Below are positions 37,790 through 46,121 of a stretch of 63,614 nt of DNA, piece after piece; the first letter of the stretch is position 1, and each line of letters starts with the position of its first letter. The notes beneath the pieces are model-generated. The model did no database searches. It was not told where the DNA came from and was given only the letters and a program-made list of their open reading frames with translations. The position numbers and the translations under genes are program-made. Source of the DNA: Lachnospiraceae bacterium (GTDB lineage: Bacteria > Bacillota > Clostridia > Lachnospirales > Lachnospiraceae); the NCBI GenBank assembly GCA_017442865.1, contig JAFRXK010000047.1, positions 1-63,614 on the forward strand, in the 5' to 3' direction.

Positions 37790-38200
37790 ATGGAAATGTG
37801 TTATGATGGTGCATTAGTGATGCCGAGTAGTTATGCACTGATGAGTGAAGATGAGATGACGTATCTAGAAGGCGGTATTGCAATTCCAAATTGGCTTGTT
37901 GGAGGAGTAATCAATTTGGCCATTGATGTTTTGGTAATTGGTGGAGTAAGGGCAGCAGCTGGATTTTTTACAAGTCAGATGAAAAAGTATGGCGCAAAAG
38001 CAACAGGATTAATTTTTAGTAGGACATTAAAGAAGAAATTAATTGCTAAAGGAATAGCGACAGGATTTGCGGCATGAATTTGCACTATAGCAGCAATTGG
38101 AGTTACTATTTTATCATGGGCTTTGGATCCAGGTGGCTCGTTAGCAAGCTATATTGACAGCAATGACTCAAAACCAAACAATGGTTATTTTAATTTTTAG
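37790..38200 (+). pseudogene. Double-glycine bacteriocin-like precursor with in-frame TGA
   Basis: Starts at ATG 37790 after AAGGAGG. Leader MEMCYDGALVMPSSYALMSE followed by DEMTYLEGG, then a hydrophobic core starting IAIPNWLVGGVINLAIDVLV. TGA at 38075-38077 stops it at 95 residues, but the frame continues for 40 codons (ICTIAAIGVTILSWALDPGG, then SLASYIDSNDSKPNNGYFNF) to TAG at 38200. The tail resembles C-termini of class II bacteriocin-like peptides in this group. Most likely a point-mutated precursor; the shortened peptide may still be made. Confidence 0.7.
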
Positions 38201-38246
38201 TTATAAAACTATTTGATGAGTCGTTATAGGTTGTAATTATAAGAAT

Positions 38247-38297
38247 AAGCACCTTTCTTTATTATTGTTTTACAACATAAAAGTTAGGTGCTTTTAT
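38247..38297 (+). terminator. Rho-independent terminator
   Basis: AAGCACCTTTC ... AGTTAGGTGCTTTT stem after the bacteriocin-like gene. Confidence 0.65.
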
Positions 38298-38349
38298 AAA
38301 AGTAATATGTCATTGATATATAATTTGGTAATATGAATTGGAGGGTATG

Positions 38350-38814
38350 ATGGAATATTTAGATTTACAGAAAAGTTGTCTTTTTTCGGTTTTGATACCA
38401 ATTAATTTTTTGGTTGGAGATTATATCAAAGAATGCAAAATAAAAGGAAGAAAACATTGGATTATTGATGGAATAATTATGATTTTAAGTTTAATTGTTT
38501 CAGTAAAATTGTGCATTGATAAAGTTGATCCTTATTTATCTTTTATATTAGTTGGTGGTGTAGTTGTGGCTATTATACAAAATAGCTATATATTTAGAAA
38601 AAAGAGAGAAAAGAAAACTAATATAGAAATGTATTTGGACATATTAATTGGTATACTTATATTAATAATACCACATACAAATATTGCATGGAAATTACTC
38701 TATAGTGAAATGATTAAGGTAGTATATATTTTAAGTTCTGTTATTTATACAGTTTGGGGATGCAATAAGGTTGCTTTTGGTGTATGTGGTTTAATAAATA
38801 GTGAAAGGAAATAA
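38350..38814 (+). CDS. Small membrane protein, possible bacteriocin immunity
   Basis: About 154 residues with five predicted membrane helices and short loops; start taken as ATG 38350, four bases after GGAGGG. No recognised domain. Its position directly behind a bacteriocin-like precursor suggests an immunity role by analogy with class II bacteriocin operons, but this is inference. Confidence 0.6.
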   Translation: MEYLDLQKSCLFSVLIPINFLVGDYIKECKIKGRKHWIIDGIIMILSLIVSVKLCIDKVDPYLSFILVGGVVVAIIQNSYIFRKKREKKTNIEMYLDILIGILILIIPHTNIAWKLLYSEMIKVVYILSSVIYTVWGCNKVAFGVCGLINSERK

Positions 38815-38878
38815 TGAATTCTGGTAAAATAGAATTTAGATGTATGTTGTGCAATTAATAATATGGAGTTAATCAAAT

Positions 38879-39181
38879 ATGAACAAAATACAAATGAATG
38901 ATAACAAAACCCTAAAATTAACAAATGTACTATGCTACAAAATACCTTTAGATGATGAAGATATTAACATAGACATGTCAATACAAAAGATGCAGTCCTA
39001 CATAAAGGTTAAAGGAGCAGTACAAATAGGTCCTCTTATTCAGTACACAAGAACGATAATGAATGAAAATAACGAGATTGATATGGAGTTAATTATGATG
39101 CTTCAATGCAGTAATTTCATCCATAATGTGGCTAATCAAAATTTTAGGGGGTTGCCAAAGATAGTGTCAAATGAGCTATGA
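38879..39181 (+). CDS. Probable truncated regulator/effector-domain protein
   Basis: 100 residues. The first ~85 look like the start of a small ligand-binding (GyrI/DUF5085-like) protein: MQSYIKVKGAVQIGPLIQYT and EIDMELIMMLQCSNFI. The last 15 residues diverge (RGLPKIVSNEL), so the gene is probably cut short. The family guess is weak. It sits just before copy B of the duplication. Confidence 0.4.
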   Translation: MNKIQMNDNKTLKLTNVLCYKIPLDDEDINIDMSIQKMQSYIKVKGAVQIGPLIQYTRTIMNENNEIDMELIMMLQCSNFIHNVANQNFRGLPKIVSNEL

Positions 39182-39289
39182 AAAATTGAGTCAAAACAAA
39201 AAGGCTCAGATGAACTCTTAAAATTGCAGATATTTTAGGTTGAGGTAAATTACCGCCACCCTTGACAGCACACAAAAGAACTGCTGCAG

Positions 39290-39625
39290 GGTGGGGAAAA
39301 GAATGTGATAGTTTAATATATGATGTGATGTATTTCGGGCTGCTATATACTATAGCAGCCCGAAAACTATATAATCGCTTTTCCAATCCGTCCATAAGTG
39401 TAAGTGCTTTATTGGACATCTGGTTTAAAAAGATATTGCCGTGTCAGATAATGCAAAGAATAGGATTGCTAAATTATGTATTGAACATTTATAACATATT
39501 TAGAATAAAACATAATATATAACAAAGGCATACACTTTACAATATACTGGAAAGATGTTATAATATTAGCTGTTTGGTGTATAAAAATATTAGATTTTTT
39601 AGGTTATAAAATAAATTAATATATA
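39290..39625 (+). repeat. Right copy of the diverged duplication (copy B)
   Basis: Begins with GGGTGGGGAAAAGAATGTGATAGTTTAA-like sequence related to the dehydrogenase 3' end (start about 39290), then the identical terminator hairpin, then the promoter TTTACA (39536-39541), 17-bp spacer, TATAAT (39559-39564), and the leader before the LytTR regulator. About 80-85% alike to copy A by eye. Apart from this copy, the 39182-39649 region has no gene. Confidence 0.85.
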
Positions 39626-39649
39626 TTATGATTTTACCGGAGGAACATT

Positions 39650-40348
39650 ATGAACATAGCGGTTTGTGATGATGAGGAAAATTTTCGAGCAAAACTTATT
39701 AAATATATAAAGGAATATGATAAGTCAATTCAGATAGTTCAATTTAAAAGAGGAAGAGAACTATTAAATTCAGACAAGAGCTTTGATATAATCTTTCTGG
39801 ATATTGAAATGCCTGGTATGGATGGCATGAAAACGGCTAAAAAGCTTAGAGAAAATAAAATCGAATCTATAATTATTTTTTTAACATCTTATGAAGAATT
39901 TGTGTTTGACGCTTATAAAGTTGATGCTTTCAGATATATTCGCAAAACAAATCTGTCAGATTTAAAAGAGGCGATGCAGGCAGCTGAAACACGAATTTCA
40001 AGCAGAGAGAGGATTGTAATAAACCAAAAGGGCAAGGTGTATGAACTTAATTTAAGTGATATAGTATACCTTGAGGCATTTGGCGATGGTACATATATCT
40101 ATGACAGGTTTGGCAGGCATTACGAGAGCTTTGAGCAGTTAAAGACATGGGATGAAAAGCTTAAAGATAAAGGCTTTTTTAAGATACATAAGTCATATAT
40201 AGTGTCACTGGCATATGTTGAAAGCAGGGAGGACAACTCTGTCACACTAAAAAGCACGAATAATACTTTGCCGGTATCGAGAAGAAATGTGACGGAATTT
40301 AAGGAAGCATATATTGAGTTCATAAAGAAAAATGCACATATAATTTAA
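39650..40348 (+). CDS. LytTR family response regulator (AgrA-like)
   Basis: 232 residues. Receiver domain with CDDEE and phospho-acceptor Asp51 (FLDIEMPGMDG). LytTR DNA-binding domain from about residue 130 (IVYLEAFGDGTYIYDRFGRH, FFKIHKSYIVSLAYVES). Activates quorum-controlled genes in related systems. First gene of a two-gene unit with the GHKL kinase, under promoter copy B; RBS GGAGG. The likely targets are the two 35-bp sites at 41672 and 41900 and the lanthipeptide operon. Confidence 0.93.
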   Translation: MNIAVCDDEENFRAKLIKYIKEYDKSIQIVQFKRGRELLNSDKSFDIIFLDIEMPGMDGMKTAKKLRENKIESIIIFLTSYEEFVFDAYKVDAFRYIRKTNLSDLKEAMQAAETRISSRERIVINQKGKVYELNLSDIVYLEAFGDGTYIYDRFGRHYESFEQLKTWDEKLKDKGFFKIHKSYIVSLAYVESREDNSVTLKSTNNTLPVSRRNVTEFKEAYIEFIKKNAHII

Positions 40349-40361
40349 ACCGGAGGATAAG

Positions 40362-41666
40362 ATGGTCGCAAATATTATTGGATTAGTTGTAGAGTGTATG
40401 AAGTTAATGCTGGTTTTGTGTGGCGTACTGAATTATAAATTTAAGAAATCTATATCAGGGGTAATAGCTCTTTCAATTAGTATTCTTTTCTTGATTGTTA
40501 TGGGAATAAAAAATAACGAATACAAGATATCTATAGAAATAATTGTCGTAGTTTTTATATGTGCACTATTTGTTGAAAGTGAAAAACGAATAGTGAAGTG
40601 GTTACTGTCACTATTGTCTTTTTTTGTAATCTGTGGTATAGATGACATATTATCGCTTATAGTAAAGACATTTATGAATGTGTCGGATACAGATGCCATT
40701 AATAATGTCGAGATTTTGGCCATTACCAATTTTTTCAGCCTTTTCATAATATCAGTTACAGCCATACTTCTTCAGCATTTTTATTATAAAAGAAAGCGTG
40801 CAGAAAAAAGCTTTATAGATAATTCAAGTATATTTTATTTGGTATTATTTATATTAGGTATATCAGCATCCTCTATATATTTAACATCATTTAACACAGC
40901 AATTTATAAAGATACTGTAAAGAATACCAGAATGGTTGCACTCGTTGTGGCTTTGTTTATGATTGTATTTGTTGTGGTAGGTGTTCTATTAATTTATAAT
41001 AATAATTCAAAGAAATATTATAAACAGGTTGCAGAGATAAACAATAAGTTACTGAAAACCCAGCAGAATTATTATCAGTTGCTTCGAGAAAAAGAAACAG
41101 AGACACGAAAGTTCAGACATGATATATCTAATCATATCTTGTGTTTGGACGCATTAATAAAGGATGGAAAGTATATAGATGCCGAAGAGTATCTTGAAAA
41201 TATGAGAGATTCCGTATCAGAGCTTAAACCAAAGTATCAGACAGGAAACATGTTAGTTAATGCTATAATAAATGATATTGCCGGTAGATATAATAATGTT
41301 AAGCTCATATGGACCGGAGTTGTTCCGGAAAACCTTAAACTATCAAATATGGACTTATGTACTATCTTTTCAAACGTTTTAGAAAACGCTTTTCAGGCAG
41401 CGGATGGCTGCATAGAGCAAGGAAACGTAAAAGTTACTGCAAGGTCTCTTGCGGATAGTCTTACGTTTAGTGTTGAAAATGATTTTATTGAGCCTATAAG
41501 GGAATCTAAAGGTATATTTATAACAAAGAAAGAAGATAAAGAAAATCATGGCTTTGGAACTATGAATGTGCGTTCATGTGTTCATGCTAATGGAGGAAGT
41601 ATAGAATATAACTATGACGACAAGATTTTTAGTGTCGAAATAGTGCTCCCTAATGTAGTAAAATAG
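40362..41666 (+). CDS. GHKL sensor histidine kinase (AgrC-like)
   Basis: 434 residues. Six predicted membrane helices (residues 1-210), a coiled coil, His253 in FRHDISNHI, N-box NVLENAFQAADG, and G-box GFGTMNVRS. The architecture matches peptide-sensing AgrC/BlpH/ComD kinases. No AgrB or AgrD gene is present in the window, so the ligand is not a standard cyclic AIP made here. A 15-codon Trp-rich ORF lies 163 bases downstream. Begins 13 bases after the regulator stop with a GGAGG site. Confidence 0.92.
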   Translation: MVANIIGLVVECMKLMLVLCGVLNYKFKKSISGVIALSISILFLIVMGIKNNEYKISIEIIVVVFICALFVESEKRIVKWLLSLLSFFVICGIDDILSLIVKTFMNVSDTDAINNVEILAITNFFSLFIISVTAILLQHFYYKRKRAEKSFIDNSSIFYLVLFILGISASSIYLTSFNTAIYKDTVKNTRMVALVVALFMIVFVVVGVLLIYNNNSKKYYKQVAEINNKLLKTQQNYYQLLREKETETRKFRHDISNHILCLDALIKDGKYIDAEEYLENMRDSVSELKPKYQTGNMLVNAIINDIAGRYNNVKLIWTGVVPENLKLSNMDLCTIFSNVLENAFQAADGCIEQGNVKVTARSLADSLTFSVENDFIEPIRESKGIFITKKEDKENHGFGTMNVRSCVHANGGSIEYNYDDKIFSVEIVLPNVVK

Positions 41667-41671
41667 CAAAA

Positions 41672-41706
41672 ATACCGAATAATCGGTTTCACCGACCGAA
41701 AACCGT
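41672..41706 (+). promoter_or_regulatory. LytTR operator-like site, copy 1
   Basis: ATACCGAATAATCGGTTTCA then CCGACCGAAAACCGT, directly after the kinase stop. It agrees at 30 of 35 positions with the site at 41900. ACCG is repeated three times, as expected for direct-repeat LytTR binding. Probably the promoter element of the 41830 mini-gene. Confidence 0.7.
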
Positions 41707-41725
41707 AAAAATATTGAATTAAGAC

Positions 41726-41773
41726 TTAACATATGTTTTAACTATTATTACATAAGTTAAGTCTTTTTTATAT
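41726..41773 (+). terminator. Terminator of the kinase operon
   Basis: AAGACTTAAC ... GTTAAGTCTTTTTTAT hairpin, overlapping where the promoter linked to operator copy 1 would start. Confidence 0.75.
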
Positions 41774-41829
41774 GTTGCAGCGTGCGGAATGAGCTGCCAA
41801 TGGCATAATGTAGTCGGGAGGTGAGGAAA

Positions 41830-41877
41830 ATGAATATTTTGCTTTGGTCAGGATTTTGGGGCTGGTTTTTTGGATAA
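41830..41877 (+). CDS. 15-residue Trp-rich peptide, candidate pheromone
   Basis: MNILLWSGFWGWFFG. The ATG follows an excellent ribosome site GGGAGGTGAGG with 4-base spacing and the frame ends in TAA. It lies alone between a terminator and operator copy 2, and has its own operator copy 1 upstream, so it appears to be a separate transcript co-regulated with the lanthipeptide operon. No leader, Cys or double-glycine site. The hydrophobic aromatic composition fits a membrane-active or kinase-sensed peptide. Its role as inducer of the GHKL kinase is inferred from context only. Confidence 0.6.
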   Translation: MNILLWSGFWGWFFG

Positions 41878-41899
41878 AAATATATGATTTATAATTGGA

Positions 41900-41934
41900 A
41901 TACCGAATAATCAGTTTCACCGGCCGTTTACCGT
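41900..41934 (+). promoter_or_regulatory. LytTR operator-like site, copy 2 (lanA1 promoter)
   Basis: ATACCGAATAATCAGTTTCA then CCGGCCGTTTACCGT. A likely -10 (TATGAT in TATATATGATG) follows about 32 bases downstream. The 300-base AT-rich leader up to lanA1 contains a hairpin ATTCTAATAAT/ATTATTAGAAT at about 42184-42216. Confidence 0.7.
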
Positions 41935-42297
41935 GAACCTATTGATTTTAATCAGATAATATGTTTTATATATGATGTAACATAAAAATAGTTAAATGAT
42001 TTGTAAAAGAAATGTTTATTTAAAGTATAATGCAGAAAAAAAATAAATTAATAAATTTGATATGTAAAAAAGATACAATGCTTTTTTGTAATTAAATATC
42101 TGAAATGAAAAAGATACAAATCATTATTTGAAAAAGAGATAAAGCAATTTTACAAAAAAATAAAATTGTTTTATATAAATAAGATTCTAATAATAATTTT
42201 TTGAAATTATTAGAATAATGCAAATTATATATGCACTTAATAAAAATGCCTAGGATAAGTATACAGTTTTTGGTGCATTAAGAAAGGAGAAAAACAA

Positions 42298-42501
42298 ATG
42301 ACAGAGTTTGAGTGTGAAGAATTATTTCAGGAAGTAGCTGAGAATGCTTCATTGCAGGAAGATCTTTATGGTGGTGCTTGGTATCACACAGTAGTTTGTA
42401 CAGTAGCACAGGGCTTATTAACATGTGGAGCAAGCTATCTTTTAGGCAACAAAGGATTTGGTTGCACTATAACAAACGAATGCATGAGTAACTGCAGATA
42501 A
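42298..42501 (+). CDS. lanA1: Class II lanthipeptide precursor, alpha type (LanA1)
   Basis: 67 residues. Acidic leader ending QEDLYGG (cut site for the C39 exporter), then a 41-residue core beginning AWYHTVVCTVAQGLLTCGAS. Its C-terminal half YLLGNKGFGCTITNECMSNC closely follows haloduracin-alpha and lacticin 3147 A1 and holds the CTxTxEC lipid II binding motif of the mersacidin class. Five Cys and seven Ser/Thr allow up to five rings. The core is about 10 residues longer at its N-terminus than known alpha peptides. RBS AAGGAG. Presumed substrate of LanM1. Confidence 0.93.
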   Translation: MTEFECEELFQEVAENASLQEDLYGGAWYHTVVCTVAQGLLTCGASYLLGNKGFGCTITNECMSNCR

Positions 42502-42527
42502 TTAGATGTACTGAGAAAACGGGCTGT

Positions 42528-42566
42528 ATAAGGTGTTCGATTTATCAATCGACACCTTATTATCTG
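42528..42566 (+). terminator. Stem-loop behind lanA1 (intron target)
   Basis: ATAAGGTGT(T)CGATT - TATC - AATCGACACCTTAT followed by TATCTG. In lanthipeptide operons such a stem-loop limits read-through from precursor to enzyme genes. The intron sits six bases behind it, as expected for group IIC insertion after terminator hairpins. Confidence 0.75.
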
Positions 42567-43006
42567 GTGCGCCTGGCGGCGCACGTCTCTAACAGGTGAA
42601 AGTCCTGAATCCGCCCGGTAGTGGGAAGGATATAGCCGAAGGCAAGGGTGTCCACCGTGAGGTGGAATCTGAAGGAAGCCGGATATGGGGAACATACTAA
42701 CCCATGGGCAAACCTCTGGTCTGACGAACAGAAGTCTCATATAAGGTTACGCATGAGGGTAAGGCTGCCAGCCAAGTTGAAGCCCAATAACTACACGGAA
42801 TCATGCGTGATAAATGAGGCAGATGGATGGAGGGAAAGAGACGTGTGGTACCCAGGGAGGTCTGTGCGGTACGCCTTGAAAGAAGCAACCATTACCTAAA
42901 GTAATGCTGAACGCACAGAATTCAGCAGAGGTCATAGTAGCCGAAAGGCGAAGGACCGAATCAGTAGGAGTCTTTAGTATGACCGAGAAATGAGGAATGA
43001 CCGTTT

Positions 43007-44400
43007 ATGGCAGAAAACATTGATAATAATAGCTGTTCGCAAAGAGATAGTGCGGAACATGAAGGGTATGCGAAAGCGCGTAGGTTATTCAATCGGATAT
43101 GGAAAGAAAGAGACAGTGCACAGCCGAAGCTCTTGGAAGCGATACTGTATAAGGACAACTTTAACAGAGCGTATAAAAGAGTTAAGGCAAACAAAGGAGC
43201 GCCGGGAATTGATGGCATGACTATCGAAGAGGCACTTGTGTATCTTCGGGAACATCAACAGGAGTTAACTGACCGTATATATCGGGGAAAGTATACTCCG
43301 TCACCAGTTAGACGAGTCGAGATTCCCAAGCCAGACGATGGTATACGAAAGCTTGGCATACCAACAGTGATAGACCGTACACTTCAACAGGCAATAGCAC
43401 AGCAGCTAATGCCATCTATGAACCACTGTTTGCAGAAGGTAGCTTCGGCTATCGTCCAAACAGAAGTGCAAAGGATGCGATTCTGAAAGTCAAGGAGTAC
43501 GCAGAACAAGGCTACATATATGCTGTAGTTCTTGATATATCGAAATACTTTGATACCATTAATCACGAAATTCTTATCAATCTTCTTCGCGAGAATGTAA
43601 AGGATGAGCGGGTGGTGCAACTGATAAAGCGCTATCTGAAAAGTGGGGTAATGGAAAATGGAGTGGTCACAGATACTGAGGAAGGCTCACCACAAGGGGG
43701 CAATTTGTCACCGTTGTTAGCAAACATCTATCTTAATGAGTTTGACCAAGAGTTCTTAAAGAGAGGGGTACCATGTATTCGGTATGCAGACGACATTGTA
43801 CTTCTTGCTAAGAGTAAGCGGGCGTCAGAGAGGCTCTTGGAAAGCAGTACAAGATTTCTTGAAGGAAAACTTAAACTGACAGTGAACCGAGAGAAAAGCC
43901 ATACTGCTAGTGTATATGCAATCCGAAATTTTAAATTCCTTGGCTTTGCATTGGGGAGGAACGGAAGCGGAATATATATCCGGGTTCATCCAAAGTCATG
44001 GAAGAAGTTTAAGTCAAAGCTGAAAGACCTCTCTTCCCGAAGGTCGGTACAGTCTATCAAGCTAAGCCTTGAGAAAATCAAGGTGTACGCAAGAGGATGG
44101 CTTAACTATTACGGAATAGCAAGCATGAAGAACAACATAGAGGACATCAACGGATGGCTCTATCACAGGATACGTATGTGTATTTGGAAGCAGTGGAAGA
44201 AACCAAAGACAAAAGTGCGAAATCTAATTAAGATGGGTGTGCCCAAAGATTTGGCATGGCAGGCTGGCAACAGCCACAGAGGCTATTGGTTCACAACGCA
44301 TACAGTAGCCATAAATATGGCAATGACAAAAGAAAGACTGATAAGCAGTGGCTTTTATGACTTAGCCGCAGCCTATCAGTCTGTGCACATCAACTATTGA
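43007..44400 (+). pseudogene. Group II intron reverse transcriptase/maturase, frameshifted
   Basis: The N-terminal part (43007 to about 43412) reads RT domains 0-2 (NFNRAYKRVKANKGAPGIDG, IPKPDDGIRKLGIPTVIDR, TLQQAIAQQLMP). One base is then missing at about 43412, and the protein continues in the next frame (IYEPLFAEGSFGYRPNRSAK, catalytic YADD in IRYADDIVLLAKS) through the X/maturase domain to HTVAINMAMTKERLISSGFY. There is no endonuclease domain. Restoring one base gives a full protein of about 464 residues. As it stands the enzyme is not made whole. Confidence 0.9.
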
Positions 44401-44425
44401 AAGCGCCGTATACCGAACGGTACGT

Positions 44426-46039
44426 CAGACTGTCTAACAAATGAAATAAATGTTATAATTGAATCACAAGATATTGAACCAAGGAGGGTCCTGTTATGGC
44501 ATATATTGTTGGAGCAGATAGAAATCAAATCAAGATGGTTACCACATCATTAGATTCGCTTATAGATGAGGACAATTCTGTGCGTGTGATAGATGCATAC
44601 GTTGATTCCTTAGATTTGATAGAATTGGGCTTTAAGGAATACAGCGGGACTAACAGGGGTCAGGCTCCTTATCGGCGTTCTGACTTGCTAAAGCTCCATA
44701 TTTATGGATATCTCAATAAGGTCAGGTCAAGCCGGGCTTTGGAAATTGAGTGCAAGCGAAACCTTGAACTTATGTGGCTGGTTAATACGATAATGCCAGA
44801 TCATGGGACTATAGCCGGATTTGTAAAAGATAATCGAAAGGCTTTTCATGAGACTCTGCGCAATTTAACCCTCATACTCAAAGGATGGGGTCTAGTTTAT
44901 GGCAGGCTTATAGCTATTGATGGCACTAAAATCAGGGCACAGAACAGCAAACATAATTGCATAACAAAAAGTGGACTGGAAAAAAAGATTGCATATGCTG
45001 ATGAACAGATAAATGCGTATCTCATGGCTATTGAAAAAGAGACTCATAACGAGCCGGAGCTAAAGGAAAAACTAGAGGCCTATCAGGAACTAAAAAAGCA
45101 GTACATTCAGCAAAAGCAGGAACTGCATGATGAAGGCATTGAACAAAAGAGTCTTATTGATCCAGATTCAAAAAGAATGAAAAATAACGGCGCCTTAGAT
45201 ATATGCTATAACGTCCAGTCCGTTGTGGATGCAAAGAACCACTTTGTCGTAGACATTTCAACCACAAATGATATAAATGATCAAAACCAGCTTTATGCAA
45301 TGGCAAAAGATGCAACAGATCTGCTGGTTCCAGAGGAATGCACTGTCATCGCTGATACCGGATACTATAATGTCACTGGAATAAAAAGCTGCACAGATGA
45401 CGGGATGACGGTACTTATAAAAAAAGCTAGGGCAAACAATAGCACAAAAGACAATGAATTTCGAAAGGAAAAATTTAGGTATGATTCCGTGGAAGATATT
45501 TATATTTGCCCAGCAGGACAGCAATTGGAATTTTTTGAGAACACGTCTAAAAATGGGATGAAATATAGGAAGTACAAATGCGGGGCCTGTAGCGACTGCA
45601 AATACAGGGCCAAATGTACTTCTTCTAAAAACGGAAGAACACTCCAAAGATGGGAGCATGAAGCCGTGCTCGAAGCCGTTTGCAAAGAGACTCTGGATAA
45701 AAACGAAACATATAAGAAAAGAAGGTGCATAGTCGAGCATCCTTTTGGAACCATAAAAAGGTCTTTGGGATATAGCTTTTTCTTGCGCAAAAGGACAGAA
45801 AATGTTGATGCCGAGGCGTCATCCATGTTTATCGCTTATAACTTTAAGCGATTATTAAGCATGTTTTCAACGAAAGAATTAATAGAAAAATTCAGTTAAA
45901 AAACCAAAAGGACAGGTGAGTTATCACAAAACATATCAGCTAATGACCGTTATACATGAATCATTTTAATGAAATATTCACTGTTAGGTTGTCTCGAGCC
46001 TAATAAGTCGTGGTAAAAACGGATTTGTTAGACAGTCTG
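44426..46039 (+). mobile_element. IS1182-family insertion sequence
   Basis: 1614 bp with perfect 17-bp terminal inverted repeats CAGACTGTCTAACAAAT / ATTTGTTAGACAGTCTG and a 4-bp direct repeat ACGT on each side (44422-44425, 46040-46043). It carries one intact transposase. Removing it with one ACGT restores the domain V helix of the intron. Confidence 0.92.
44496..45899 (+). CDS. IS1182 family transposase
   Basis: 467 residues, full length. N-terminal DUF772-type domain (LIDEDNSVRVIDAYVDSLDL, RRSDLLKLHIYGYLNKVRSS), DDE catalytic core with IAIDGTKIRAQNSK, VIADTGYYN and the C-terminal RRCIVEHPFGTIKRSLG (Glu). A Cys cluster KCGACSDCKYRAKC precedes it, typical of the family. RBS GGAGGG. No frameshift is seen, so the element may still move. 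Confidence 0.95.
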   Translation: MAYIVGADRNQIKMVTTSLDSLIDEDNSVRVIDAYVDSLDLIELGFKEYSGTNRGQAPYRRSDLLKLHIYGYLNKVRSSRALEIECKRNLELMWLVNTIMPDHGTIAGFVKDNRKAFHETLRNLTLILKGWGLVYGRLIAIDGTKIRAQNSKHNCITKSGLEKKIAYADEQINAYLMAIEKETHNEPELKEKLEAYQELKKQYIQQKQELHDEGIEQKSLIDPDSKRMKNNGALDICYNVQSVVDAKNHFVVDISTTNDINDQNQLYAMAKDATDLLVPEECTVIADTGYYNVTGIKSCTDDGMTVLIKKARANNSTKDNEFRKEKFRYDSVEDIYICPAGQQLEFFENTSKNGMKYRKYKCGACSDCKYRAKCTSSKNGRTLQRWEHEAVLEAVCKETLDKNETYKKRRCIVEHPFGTIKRSLGYSFFLRKRTENVDAEASSMFIAYNFKRLLSMFSTKELIEKFS

Positions 46040-46121
46040 ACGTACGGTGCTGTGAGAGGACGGCGGTTAGTCACCGCCTCCTACTCGATTAAACTGAAAA
46101 AAGAATTATAAGAAAAAATAG

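Larger units (their letters stand above)
42567..46090 (+). mobile_element. Group II intron interrupted by an IS
   Basis: The 5' end GTGCGCCTGGCGGCGCACG and AACAGGTGAAAGTCC are typical of bacterial group II introns. Domain IV carries the maturase gene. Domain V is GCGCCGTATACCGAACGGTA followed by CGTACGGTGC when the IS is removed. Domain VI and 3' end are GAGGACGGCGG...CCGCCTCCTACTCGATT. Without the IS the intron is about 1.9 kb, right for a IIC-type intron. 42567-43006 is ribozyme RNA, so small frames there are not genes. The splice end is approximate. Confidence 0.85.

Noticed and set aside
38075..38077. TGA as selenocysteine or recoded codon in the bacteriocin-like gene
   Set aside because: No SECIS-like hairpin just downstream and no reason for selenium in this peptide; a nonsense mutation is simpler.
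39144..39419. 91-codon minus-strand frame in copy B, starting MSNKALTLMDGL
   Set aside because: Only the first ~16 residues look like an antitoxin start; the rest is the complement of the terminator and a truncated gene, and no ribosome site is seen. Kept only as a remark under copy B.
42648..42899. Open frames in the intron 5' region on both strands
   Set aside because: They lie in group II ribozyme domains I-III, whose structured RNA gives chance open frames; no ribosome sites or protein-like composition.
43007..44400. Two separate RT genes
   Set aside because: The two frames are adjacent parts of one maturase; a single missing base at about 43412 joins them in the correct order.
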